In this document: positions 23,620 to 34,051 of the stretch, piece by piece
How positions within the stretch are numbered: position 1 is the first letter of the stretch
Layout of the letters: every line of letters begins with the position of its first letter
Source: Adiantum capillus-veneris
Lineage: Eukaryota; Streptophyta; Polypodiopsida; Polypodiales; Pteridaceae
DNA length: 64,000 bases
Assembly: GCA_014529385.2 (NCBI GenBank)
Contig: CM043963.1
Location: forward strand, 5,615,501-5,679,500
Direction: 5' to 3'
Notes under the pieces: generated by a model
Told to the model about the DNA's origin: nothing
Database searches by the model: none
The model's input: only the letters and a program-made list of their open reading frames with translations
Translations under genes and position numbers: made by a program

Positions 23620-26600
23620 TTATCCTTGAATGCCGATTGAAGATGAGCAAAAGCTCAACTTCCCCTTGTTGACCACCTTTGTAAACATTTCTGCAGGATT
23701 TTCACTTGTATGCACCTTTCCTAGCTTTAGTTGTCCCTCTTCCAAAAGAGTGCGTATGAAGTGATATCTCACCTCAATGTGCTTTGTCCTTGAATGAAAG
23801 GTTGAGCTCTTCACAAGATGGATAGCGCTTTGGCTATCACTGTACAAGACACAATTGTCTTGTTTGAATCCAAGCTCTTCTAAGAATCTGTGAAGCCACA
23901 GAATTTCTTTGCTTGCCTCCGTCATTGCTACATACTTTGCTTCGGTGGTAGAAAGTGCAACCACTTTCTGTAGCTTTGAAGCCCAGCTTACTGCTGTGCC
24001 TTCAACCGTGAACACATAGCTAGTAGTGCTCCTTCGAGTATCTTTGTCACCTGCCATATCTGCATCAGCATACCCTTCTAGAAAAATATCAGTTCCTCCA
24101 AAATACCCTTCTAGAAAAATATCAGTTCCTCCAAAATACAAAGCATTTGTTGTTGTCCCTTTTAGATACCTAAGTATCCACTTCACAGCTTGCCAATGCT
24201 CTTTACCTGGGTTGTCCATGAACCTACTCACAACTCCCACTGCATGTGCAATGTCTGGCCTTGTCCAGACCATAGCATACATTAGAGAACCTACCGCTGC
24301 AGCATATGGAACTTTAGACATATAGGCTATCTCCTCTTGTGTCTTTGGACACATATCCTTCGTTAGTTTAAAATGACCAGCCAAAGGTGTAGAAACTGGT
24401 TTTGCATTTTGCATTGCAAACCTTTCTAGTACCTTCTTGATGTAATCTTCTTGAGATAGCTTTATTGTCTTCTTCATCCTGTCCCTTGATATTTTCATAC
24501 CAAGTATCCTCTTTGCAGCACCTAAATCTTTCATTGAAAAAGATTTGGACAGCTCCTCTTTTAGGTCTTTGATGTCCTGCATGTTAGCACTTGCAATCAA
24601 CATGTCATCAACATACAACATTAGGATGATGAATTTCCCATCTCCCAAATTCTCCGTGTAGATGCAGTGATCCGAGTTGCATCTTGTGAATCCATGATGC
24701 AACATCCATCGATCAAACTTCAAGTACCATTGTCTTGATGCTTGCTTTAAACCATACAAGCTCTTCTTTAATCTACAAACCATTTTCTCCTTACCTTTTA
24801 CTTCATACCCCTTTGGTTGAAGCATGTAGATTTCCTCCTCTAAGTCACCATGAGGGAATGCCGTATTTACATCCATTTTCTCGAGATTTAGATCATGAGC
24901 AGCCACAAGGCTTAAGACAAGCCTGATTAAATTCATTTTTACAACAGGAGAAAATATTTCATTGAAGTCAATACCTTTCTTTTGAGAAAAACCTTTTACC
25001 ACAAGCCTAGACTTGTACCTTTTCTTCCCACCTTCTTCTTCCTTTAGCTTGTACACCCATTTGTTTTGAAGTGCCCGCTTACCTTTAGGCAACTCAAGCA
25101 ACTCCCATGTTTGGTTGCGATGTAGTGAGTCCATCTCCACTTGCATGCTCTTCGTCCATTCTTCTTTGGATTCATGTTGCATAGCTTCTTCATATGATTC
25201 CGGCTCTCCAGAATCTGAGATCAAGAGATGGTTGAAGGAAGGAAAAAACCTTTCTGGAGGTCTACTTGCTCTTCTAGATCTTCGGGGAATAGGTTGATGC
25301 TCCTCATTTGGTTGACGTTGTTGCACATTGTCACCGTTTGCAGTCCTTGAGTCTTCACCATCCTCAAGCTCCATGTACTCATCACCTGTTTCTTTTGTTT
25401 TTTTTCTTTCCAAGTAATCTTTGTACATATTTTGTTCGTTAAAAATTACATCCCTACTCCTTAAGATTTTACCATCTTCAGGATTCCATAGGTGATACCC
25501 AAAGTCTCCTTCTCTATAGCCAATGAAGAAACACTTTTTGGACTTTGCATCTAGCTTTGATCTTAGGCTTCTATCTATGTGCATGAAAGCCTCACACCCA
25601 AACAATTTGAGAAATGCATAATTCACCGGTTTACCTGTCCATGCCTCTTCTGGAACTCCGCCATCCAATGGCGTTGAGGGTGACCGATTAATTAAGTACA
25701 CAGACGTACTTACAGCTTCCGCCCAAAGCTCAAGCGGTAGGCTTGCATGTAGCCGCATGCTTTGTGCTCGTTCCATGGTTGTCCTTTTCATCCTTTATGA
25801 AATCCCATTTTGTTGAGGTGTCCTTGGGGTTGTCCTTTGCCTCCGAATGCCATTGCTAGCACAAAAGCTTGGCTGCAATATTCTCCTCCATTGTCGGATC
25901 TGAGGCATTTAACCTTGATACCTGTTTCATTCTCCACAAAGACTTTCCACCTTTGAAATATAGAGAATACATCGGATTTATTCTTCATGACATAATCCCA
26001 TGTTTTTCTAGTCGCATCGTCTATGAATGTTACATAGTACAATGAGCCACCAAGTGATGGTGTACTTGCAGGACCCCAAATATCAGAATGAACCAACTCA
26101 AGTTTTTTATTTTTTCTTTCATTTCTTGATTTTTGAAATTTTACCCTCTTTTGTTTACCATAAACACAATCTTCACAGAACTCTAAGTCCACTTCTTTCA
26201 AACCTGGTAGAAGCTTCTTTGTTTGAAGGATTTGCATTCCTTTGGCACTCATATGCCCAAGTCGGTAGTGCCACACCGCACTGTTACCTTCTGTAGTTGC
26301 TGCACAAGCTGAAGGTTGCATGCTAACAGTACACAAGTAAAGTGTACCGACTTTTTCAGCCTTGGCAACCACCAAAGATCCCTTTGAGATCTTCCACCGT
26401 TTGTTTCCTAATGCAATGTTGTGACCTTCATCGTCCAATTGTCCTGTAGAGATCAAATTTTTGCGAAGAGAAGGAACATGCCTAACATCTTTAAGCTTCC
26501 ATTCATTTCCGTTAGCAGTTTTGATAGAAACTGTACCTTTGCCGACAATCTCACAAGCTTTATCATCTCCCAAGTATACATACCCAAAATTACCTTTGGT

Positions 26601-27521
26601 GTAGTCTTGGAAATGTTGCTTGTGTGGTGTCGCATGGAATGAAGCCCCGGAATCTACTATCCAGGAATTAGACACATTGTCTAATGAGAGAATTAGAGCA
26701 TCTTGCTCTACTTTACCTGCCACATTGGCGTCCGATGTTGGCTTGTTGTCTTGAGACTCTGTCTCCTTCTTCTTGGACCAGCAATCCTTCTTGATGTGGC
26801 CCTTCTTGCCACAGTTCCAACATTCAAGAACTGACTTTGTGCATGACTTGCTCCGTCTTGAGCGATCACGACCCTTTTGGTTTTTGAACCTCTCCTTAGG
26901 CCTTCCTCTTGTTTCCACTGATAGTGCATCACTTGATGATTCTCCTGTGCTTCTCCTTCGCATTTCCTCGCTTAGGAGAACACCCACAACATCATCAAAC
27001 TTAAGAGTATTTGTGCCAGAGATAGAATTACTTACAGCCATCACAAGGCTATCCCAACTATCCGGTAGAGATGATAGTATAAGGAGAGCTCGCACTTCGT
27101 CATGGAAATTGATTTTCACTGATCGAAGTTGACTTATGTTTGTGTTAAAGTCATTTAGGTGTTCTGCAACTGAACCATTCTCTGCCATCTTTAGATTGAA
27201 CAAGCGCTTCATAAGAAATACCTTATTGGATGCTGATGGTTTCTCGTAGAAGTCGTCAAGTGACTTCATCAAGTCCTCCGTGGTCTTCATCTCCGAAACA
27301 TTGAAGGCCACCGTTGACGCCAAGCTTAACTGGATTGTTCCTAGTGCCTTTCGATCAAGGACAATCCATGCTTCATCTGCCATTGTTGCGGGCTTCTTCG
27401 CAAGACCGCCTAGTGGCAAATAGAGGTCCTTCTGGTAGAGATAGTCTTCAATCTGCATCTTCCAATGTTGGTAGTTTTTGCCGTTGAACTTCTCAATCTT
27501 GAGCTTCCCTTCCTCCGCCAT
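23620..27521 (-). pseudogene. E3 copia gag-pol polyprotein, one 10-bp deletion in integrase
   Basis: ATG at 27521 starts MAEEGKLKIEKFNGKNYQHW, a typical copia gag N-terminus. Gag continues to the zinc knuckle CWNCGKKGHIKKDC, then protease IVDSGASFHA, the integrase zinc region and the start of the DDE core (HSDIWGP, RSDNGGEY). A 10-bp deletion at about 25870, relative to E2, throws the frame, which stops at 25788-25790. The rest of integrase, RT (YVDDM, DD at 24604-24609) and RNase H (ADADMAGDK) continue in another frame from 25791 to 23620. RNase H also has a 12-residue in-frame tandem duplication (YFGGTDIFLEGY twice, about 24080-24150). Gag could still be made, but pol is broken inside the integrase core. 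Confidence 0.93.
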
Positions 27522-27580
27522 AACTCCCACTCAATTCAAGTAATCCTTTCCTTGAGATAATTTAGCTACAAGCAAACCTT

Positions 27581-27592
27581 GCTCTGATACCA
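27581..27592 (-). other. E3 primer-binding site
   Basis: GCTCTGATACCA, the reverse complement of TGGTATCAGAGC, lies two bases from the 5' LTR, as in E2. Confidence 0.9.
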
Positions 27593-27594
27593 GT

Positions 27595-28287
27595 TGTTAG
27601 GAAATAAGACGTAGCTAAATAGATAATTGAGTAGATTACTTAATGGAGAGAGACAAATTTATATACACGAGATTATAGAGTAGAGAGAGAGAGAGAGTAC
27701 ACATGATATACGTGGTTCACCCAATGTGGGCTACGTCCACGGGAAAGCAGCCACTCAATGGCTTTAGTACTTCAAAACAAGAAGTAGTTTACAAAGGGAT
27801 TATACCCTTAATGGAGCTCCCGCCTTGCTTCACTCTCACCACCTCACACTCACCTTGTTGCATCAATTTCACACTATAAAATGGGTGTAGAAATGGCCTC
27901 CTTTTATAGGCCAAAAGGGCTGCCCTCTCTTATGAGAGACAGCCATGTGTAACCGCCCTTGTGCGAATAACTCCAAATCGGACCCTCCAATCCGCCCATG
28001 TGTGGCCGCCCTTGAGAAGACAAGTCCGCTTTTGAATTCGGCCACCGGCCACCGGCCATTGAATTCCGGCCACCTGCCAACCGACCGGTTGTTTTCCGAC
28101 CACTTTCCGACCGTCGTCCGACCATAATATTCCGGCGAAAAAAAAAGTCTCGGGGGCCTCCGCCCCCGAGGCCTTTAAAGTTGCGCCTGATTCTTGTCCG
28201 TGAAAATTTTGGTTTCCGGTGAGTGATTTTCCTTCACGCACGATGGCTTCTCCTCATAATGGGGTAAATCAGGCTCCATACTTAACA
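27595..28287 (-). repeat. E3 5' LTR (right), 693 bp
   Basis: TGTTAGGAAATAAG...CATACTTAACA. It has one minisatellite unit, a 9-bp-stem GC hairpin (28149-28170) absent from the other LTRs, and a deletion of roughly 50 bp near 28263 relative to the left LTR. Confidence 0.93.
27902..27908 (-). promoter_or_regulatory. E3 LTR TATA box
   Basis: TTTTATA on +, giving CTATAAAAGG on the element strand. It is conserved at the same place in all four LTRs of this family in the window (6306, 11092, 23123, 27902). Confidence 0.65.
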
Positions 28288-28292
28288 GACCT
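28288..28292. other. E3 target-site duplication (right)
   Basis: GACCT, matching 22807-22811. Confidence 0.9.
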
Positions 28293-28390
28293 GCCGGTCA
28301 ACAGATTTCAAAGTCTATAGGTCAGGGTTTCAAAGTACTTACCTGAACATTCACCAAAGTCTGGCCAATCATGTATGGTCCACATGATAA

Positions 28391-29507
28391 TGCCTAGCAC
28401 GTAAGCATATCTTCATCCAATCGGTTGGGACATATCAAACACATCAATCCCTGTCCACAAGATTTGAACGGATAGACACCCATGTTCTTTACCTTGTACT
28501 TCCTTAGGATAATTAGTGACAATATAAGTTGGCCCTTCTTGATAGCGAACCACGGTGGAAGATTATAGTCACCAAGTAAATAGGCCATGTGCTCCATGAC
28601 AAATTCCAAAACCCCAATGGCTTTGCCAAAACACCACGGACACAACAACGTTGTTCTTTAAATGCAGGCCATCGTTCTTGTATGTGCTTCCATGCAAGGG
28701 AATCAAAAGGTGCTCGCATCACATCATTTGTGGATCCAATGTTTGATGCCATGTCATCAAAGCTGCTACAGACTTACACTTGAACCATCTTTATTCTTGG
28801 AATGATATGAAAGTGTCGTAGAATCTTTGCAGGGACAAATTTCCTTGTGTGTCCTCTCTATACTTTTTTGATCCACATTTGGGACACTGGTCCAAATTCT
28901 CATACTCATTTTGAAAGAGTATACAATCATTAGACCATCCATGGATTTTAATATAATCCATGTCCAAGTGCATAAGAAGCTTTTTGATAGCAGGTTGGGT
29001 AGGGGGAATGTGATTGCCTTTCTGCAAAATTTTCTCGTTGAGCAATTTTTCAATACCACTCAAACAATTTAAACAAGAGTAACACATCAACACATTGATC
29101 ATATTATTGACTTTGAAGCTTAGTATATAGTATATTTACTTGAAAATCTCTACATGATACTCATGTCAAGCCATCCATAAATAGATTGCATGTTAAGAAT
29201 TGCCAAAGTTGTACAAAGAACAAAATTTTTTGCATCATTAAAAAGCAAGATACGAGCAAGACTTCACATCATCTCACTTCCTCATCGTCACTCTTATGCC
29301 GTCGACGTGTAGACATGATGATTGAAGTTGAGAGGCAATGTTTCCTTGAATGTTTTCTCCACCTTGGTTTTCACTGATGGGATCCATGTCAAAGAAGACA
29401 TTCAACATTTGTAATTCCATCTCAACTTCTTGGAATGTGGTATCAAGTGTTGGTGGGGTAGGATCCATCAGTGGCAGTTCGTTTGATATTTTCCTTCTCT
29501 GTTGCAT
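28391..29507 (-). pseudogene. CACTA (En/Spm) TNP2-like transposase, N-terminal part
   Basis: Minus-strand pieces in several frames: KKLLMHLDMDYIKIHGWSND with CILFQNEYENLDQCPKCGSK (28860-29000), the conserved NDCILY and CPxCG region of TNP2; GSTNDVMRAPFDSLAWKHIQ (28690-28750); and LGDYNLPPWFAIKKGQ (about 28530-28580), matching the YNLPPW motif. An upstream frame (29274-29507) is probably the preceding N-terminal sequence. Frameshifts and stops separate the pieces. It continues at 19910-21600 on the other side of E3. I did not find the CACTA terminal inverted repeats. Confidence 0.78.
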
Positions 29508-29510
29508 CCG

Positions 29511-30239
29511 AGATGAGATTGGAGAAATATCTAAGAGTGGGGGTTAAACTATTGTCTACTAACCATGAGATTGATAACATAGATCTTATAGTTTCTCAAT
29601 GGGAAAAATAATATGTGTTGATCTGATGCTTATATCGCACACAAGGACACACCATCCCATCATTCATAATTAATCTAATCACAAATCTTTCATTTTTGAA
29701 AGATATAATGCTTATATTGCACACAAGGACATGCCATCCTATCATTCATAATTAATTTAGAGATTATAAAACAAATAGTGAGTGTGGTCTGTCATTACAA
29801 CATATGACATTTAGCACATTTCAATGACCAAACCTGGTATGAATCACTAGTTGGTGATCATCAATCCTATCTTAAATTTCATAACCTAAAATTTTGAAAT
29901 AGGGAAAGCAATTTCACTAATGATTCTTGGAGAATAAAAAGGGTCCAAAATCTACCTTTGCACTTACTTAATCTACTCCTAACATACTCGTATTGTTTTA
30001 GATTCAAAATCTTAACGCACTCAAGACCTTTGTAGACTTTCAGACACTTACAGAGTGCTTAGGCACCTAAAACCCTAATGTACTCTCAGGCAAAAAGCTT
30101 CAAAATCCTAACATACTCAAGACATTTATAGACTTTCAGACTCTTACATAGTCCATTAGAACACTAACGGTTTAAGCTTAAAGCAGTAAAGAATTCCTTT
30201 GGGGTAAAGCCTGCTATCTTGATGTAGTAATTAAAAACT
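29511..30239. other. AT-rich stretch, nothing recognised
   Basis: There is no long open frame and no repeat boundary. A short motif (CACACAAGGACA followed by CCATC) occurs twice, at about 29638 and 29717, suggesting a small local duplication. Confidence 0.4.
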
Positions 30240-30875
30240 TATCGTAACACAAAACAACCTAGAGCACTCTAACCCTAACACTCTAACTTAGAGCACTCTA
30301 CCAATTACACACTCTAAAATACTCTAACCTAGAGCACTCTAACCCTAGAACATTCTAACCCTAACACGCTAACCTAGAGTACTCTAACTCTAAAACTCTA
30401 GAGCAACATGACATGCTAACTTAGATCACTCTAATCGTAAACCCTAAAATAGAACACTCTAACATAGAGCACTCTAATTTAGAACACTTTAACTTCGAGC
30501 ACTCTAACTTAAAACATTTTAATTTAAAACACTCTAAACTAAAACACTTTAATTTTGAGTACTTCAACCCTAACATTCTAACCTAAAGCACTCTAATGAT
30601 TACACTCTAACCCTAATACTCTAGCTTAAAACACTCTAAACTAAAACACTCCGATTTAGAGCACTCTAATCTAGAGTACTCTAACCAAAAACATTCCAAC
30701 CTAAAGCACTCTAATAATTACACTCTAATCCTAACTTTAATCACTATAACCTTAAAACTATAGAGCAACATGACACGTTAACTTAGTTCACTCTGACCTT
30801 AAATCCTAAAACACTCTAACCCTAACACTCTAACTTAAAACTCTCTAACCTAAAGCACTCTAACCCTAACATAAA
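30240..30875. repeat. Degenerate telomere-like array (CACTCTAACCCTAA type)
   Basis: Dozens of variants of CACTCTAA, CTCTAACCCTAA and ACCTAGAG are arranged with a period near 12-15 bp. The core CCCTAA matches one strand of the plant telomere repeat (TTTAGGG) in part only. Positions 30378-30875 are duplicated at 44445-44942. Confidence 0.75.
30871..30875. other. E4 target-site duplication (left)
   Basis: ATAAA, repeated at 44423-44427 after the 3' LTR. Confidence 0.93.
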
Positions 30876-31172
30876 TGTTAACCCTCACGGCACACGGACA
30901 CCCCATCACCTACGATGGACGCGTATTATGTATTTGGTAGAGTCAGGTACCGGGCTTGTCGGACCAATAGGGAAAGGTAGAGTGATCGTCGATGAGAGGC
31001 GCACTTTAACTTGGACATTCAAGGGATTAGTTGGTTAAGCATGGGCGCCCAAGTGTGAATGGGGTGAGCTCCTATAAAAGCCAACTAAACCTAATTTTTA
31101 CTCATTCTCTCATTTGTGCAATTGAAGAGTGCTCTTGCTCCATCTCCATCTTCTTCTTCTTCTTCACCTCCT

Positions 31173-31206
<34 letters not shown>

Positions 31207-31457
31207 GGAGAGTGTGTGTGCGATCGAGCATTGCGAAGGCACGACGGCGGCGAAGCGGTTGAGCGCGGCACGACTGCAGCTTCTTCTTCATCGCGGCGAG
31301 GAATCCACCACGAAGGCGAGCGTAGAGCGGTGAGTGACACACCCTTTGTTTTCTTGAGCTTGCTAGTTTAGGCTTGTTGTGTGCTTGGAGCCGTTTGTGG
31401 CTCGCATACGGTGTATTGGCAAGTCCCTTGCTTCGACAGTGCGGCAAGGAGCGCACA
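30876..31457 (+). repeat. E4 5' LTR, 582 bp
   Basis: It begins TGTTAACCCTCACGG and ends GGAGCGCACA. It contains a TATA box and, downstream, a GT/GA microsatellite (about 31174-31210). By comparison with 43843-44422 the only differences are one GT unit and two GA units. Confidence 0.97.
31073..31079 (+). promoter_or_regulatory. E4 LTR TATA box
   Basis: TATAAAA in CCTATAAAAGCC, about 200 bp into the LTR. It is repeated in the 3' LTR at 44040-44046 and conserved in E7 near 19543. RNA would start roughly 30 bp downstream. Confidence 0.7.
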
Positions 31458-31461
31458 TTTT

Positions 31462-31479
31462 TGGCGCCGCTGCCGGGGA
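31462..31479 (+). other. E4 primer-binding site
   Basis: TGGCGCCGCTGCCGGGGA begins four bases after the LTR. This is the PBS type seen in Athila/Tat-like plant gypsy elements. E5 has the related TGGCGCTGCTGTCGGGGA. Confidence 0.88.
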
Positions 31480-32443
31480 TATGCCCTACACTAAGCTCGG
31501 TTAGCACTTTACGCTTCCTTGTGGTGCAATTTGTATCATAAGAAAGGGCAGGGAAGGAGTGTGTGGAGATTTCTGTTTTTTGCGTTTTCTGCATTTGCTG
31601 TCAAGTTTCAATTTCTGCTATTGTCTGCGTTTTTCAATTTCTGCATTTTCAAGTTCGGCGTTTTCAATTTCTGTCAAGTTCTGCAATTTCTGCGTTTTTT
31701 CTGCATTTTCTGCGTTTTCAGCAATTTCTGTGCATTTTCTGCTTTTTTCTGCAATTTCTGCTTTTTTTTGCGTTTTTCTGCATTTTTTTAATTGCTGCGT
31801 TTTTCTGCATCAAAAAAAAAAAAAACAAAAAAAATAATTTTTTGGGAAAAAAAGTTTTTTGAGAAAAAAAAAAATTTTTCGAAAAAAATAAAAATAAAAA
31901 TAAAAAAATTCGTAAATTAAAAACGCGAGCGAGTGGGTGGCGAAATTTTTCGAAAATAAAAAACACGACTCTTAAAACGTACGGGTTGGTTTGTATAAAA
32001 GATAGATCGGGATCGTTTTCCCAAGCCCAAGCCCAAGCCCAAGCCCAGGCCCAGGCCTCAGTCCTCAGTCTTATGATATACACTAGACTCACTCTTATAT
32101 ATATACCCTACTCCCTCAAGAGAGAATGAGAGCATGTGGGACAAGTCCTCCACTCTCCTCCTTTCTCTTCCCACTTGCACCCTTAGACTTTCTAGTTTGG
32201 GCCTAGTTCCCTACTGGAAATTGACAGTTTTAGGGATTCCGAGGGCATAGAGTGACCAAACGGAGGGCTGTAAAGCACGGCACGACCCTCTGACCGATAC
32301 GCTCGTTTTGAGCTATCACACGGCCCATTCCACGACACGCTCAAAAAAAAATCTAGCAAAAAAAAACAAACAAAAGACACGCTAAAAACTAGTCACAAGG
32401 CCTCCTAGAGCAGCTTTTTGACACCTTAGGGTATCAAAAGCAC
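31480..32443 (+). other. E4 leader with T-rich repeat and CCCAAG repeat
   Basis: Positions 31560-31810 are a degenerate array of TTTCTGC and TTTTCTGCATTTTC variants, so the RNA is U-rich. An A-rich stretch follows (31810-31920), then about five CCCAAG and two CCCAGG hexamers (32019-32057). No long coding frame is supported; overlapping Phe/Cys/Leu-rich frames here are by-products of the T-rich repeat. The leader may hold packaging signals, but this is inference. Confidence 0.7.
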
Positions 32444-34051
32444 ATGCACTTACGCTCTGGGCGGGTGCTAGAACACGAGCATATTGAGGGTGCCTCTGTT
32501 CATACGGATACCCATTACCCATCCACGATAAGCTCTAGACCCTCAGCGGGGACACAAGGTAGCACCACCCAAGACCCTAAAATAGCCGCTAGTGATTCCT
32601 CCTCCGACTCAGAAATCATGGAAGCATACCCTAACCAAAACACTGAGAGAGAAGGCCATGCACCTCCCGAAGCTCCACAGCCTAGTACTAGTATGTTTAG
32701 CCGTTTCATGGAAACATTAGGTAGAGCTACTCGCTCGGAACCTGATGCAAATGAAGCACACGAAGGGGGTGGGGAAGTGGACTCTCCTTTCACATCGCAC
32801 GTGGACCCCACACCCCCAAAGAGTGTCCATGTGGATATCCTACCAACTTCTTACCAAGAAGGCCCTGTTGAGCTGCCTCCTTCAGAAGTTCCCTCTAGAG
32901 TACCGTTGGTGGCAAGTAAAACCACGGGGAGCAACATTGCTTCTACCTCACAAGAAACCGTTAACACGTCGACTCTAGAAGGATTGTTCATTAATGATCA
33001 TTGGACATACGACCTCCACACTGAGGTGTTGATGGATCTACACTCTGGCCACGCCTACCATGTAGGATGGATAGAGATTGTACAATCCACCTCTAGTGCC
33101 ACGAGCATCGAAGATCAACAGAAAATGATCTGTAATGTTATCCATGGCATTATTCAATTAGAAAGGCAAAACCGAGGGGTAAATATACTCTCAACTGGCC
33201 CCATGAGATTTCTGGATACGAGCAAGGCTCAACAGCCTACTCTATCTCAAATGGAGACTCCTCTAATGAGCCCCATGGACCCATCTTACATCATTTCACC
33301 TGGGGTCTCTATGCAATCTGAGCCTCCGAGCGACAACTTTAGCTTCCCTAACTTGGCTCAACCCTCTATTAAGGAAAACACAGTGCTCACTCCAGGGATA
33401 AGCCTGACAGAGAATGTACCGATGACATCTACGGTTAGCGCAGTGCCACTACCTAGTGTCATAGTACCTAATATGGGCCCTCGACCATATGTGCCTCTAG
33501 CCCCTTATGCACACATGGCCCCCACACCTCCAATTGTACCACTTGCTTATGCTCCTCGAGTGCGGCTCCCTAGCTCTTATCCGAGTGGACCTATGCCCGG
33601 TTATGTTCCATATCCTGCATCATCTACACATATGCCAAGACCGATACCCGTTCCTCTCCCACATATGATTCCAAGAGTACCTCCACCGGCCCTGCCTCCT
33701 CACATAGGTGACTTGGCAGCGTTTGCTCAAACCATAGGTCGATCTATCGCGGAAAATATGCGTCATGCTTCTGATAGAGAGCCTAGAAGTAAGGCAGTAC
33801 AAATTGCCAAACTCACGCAAAAATTCAATGGGGACGAAGATGCTAGGAAACACATTGAAGTGTTTGAACAAGTATGTGATTCCTTAGGGGAACGCAACGA
33901 ACTACATAAGTGCAATGCCTTAAGCTTGACATTAAGTGGGAAGGCTGGAGATTGGTATAGGACCCTAAGGGTGGACGAGAAAACAATCTACCCTACCCTT
34001 CGAAGGTTGTTTCTAAAGAGTACATACGAGAAGGTGTGCTTTGGGGTGTAG
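32444..34051 (+). CDS. E4 gag, N-terminal part (frame ends early)
   Basis: ATG at 32444 gives MHLRSGRVLEHEH. The MxLRSxR start is shared with the E5 gag (MNLRSRRY), which supports this start. A Ser/Thr-rich, then a Pro/Met-rich disordered region (residues about 20-420) precedes the capsid domain (KLTQKFNGDEDARKH, LTLSGKAGDWYRTL). The frame ends at 34051 in the middle of the capsid domain; the rest of the domain (REGVLWGVASQL onward) is in the -1 frame. The E5 gag reads straight through the same place, so a one-base loss near 34018 is the simplest reading. I see no canonical slippery heptamer there. Confidence 0.85.
   Translation: MHLRSGRVLEHEHIEGASVHTDTHYPSTISSRPSAGTQGSTTQDPKIAASDSSSDSEIMEAYPNQNTEREGHAPPEAPQPSTSMFSRFMETLGRATRSEPDANEAHEGGGEVDSPFTSHVDPTPPKSVHVDILPTSYQEGPVELPPSEVPSRVPLVASKTTGSNIASTSQETVNTSTLEGLFINDHWTYDLHTEVLMDLHSGHAYHVGWIEIVQSTSSATSIEDQQKMICNVIHGIIQLERQNRGVNILSTGPMRFLDTSKAQQPTLSQMETPLMSPMDPSYIISPGVSMQSEPPSDNFSFPNLAQPSIKENTVLTPGISLTENVPMTSTVSAVPLPSVIVPNMGPRPYVPLAPYAHMAPTPPIVPLAYAPRVRLPSSYPSGPMPGYVPYPASSTHMPRPIPVPLPHMIPRVPPPALPPHIGDLAAFAQTIGRSIAENMRHASDREPRSKAVQIAKLTQKFNGDEDARKHIEVFEQVCDSLGERNELHKCNALSLTLSGKAGDWYRTLRVDEKTIYPTLRRLFLKSTYEKVCFGV

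Larger units (their letters stand above)
22812..28287 (-). mobile_element. E3: complete Ty1/copia LTR retrotransposon, 5,476 bp
   Basis: Minus-strand order: 5' LTR (27595-28287), PBS, gag-pol (27521-23620), PPT, 3' LTR (22812-23559), flanked by the 5-bp TSD GACCT. It is the same family as E2. It inserted into or beside a CACTA transposase gene whose halves flank it. The LTRs differ in length (693 versus 748 bp) through minisatellite, microsatellite and small insertion/deletion changes, so the insertion is not brand new or has since changed by slippage. Confidence 0.95.

Noticed and set aside
28141-28175. Bacterial-type intrinsic terminator (GC hairpin)
   Set aside because: There is no following U-tract in either orientation that fits, and the context is a eukaryotic LTR.
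30240-30875. A true telomere
   Set aside because: Repeats are degenerate, mixed with CACTCTAA units and flanked on both sides by other DNA.
31519-31862. Overlapping Phe/Cys/Leu-rich frames of 90-99 codons
   Set aside because: All three phases are open because the TTTCTGC repeat contains no stop codon. Composition and phase behaviour are those of a repeat.
34010-34025. Programmed -1 frameshift site in the E4 gag
   Set aside because: No X-XXY-YYZ heptamer is in phase, and the shift would fall inside the capsid domain. A one-base loss is simpler.
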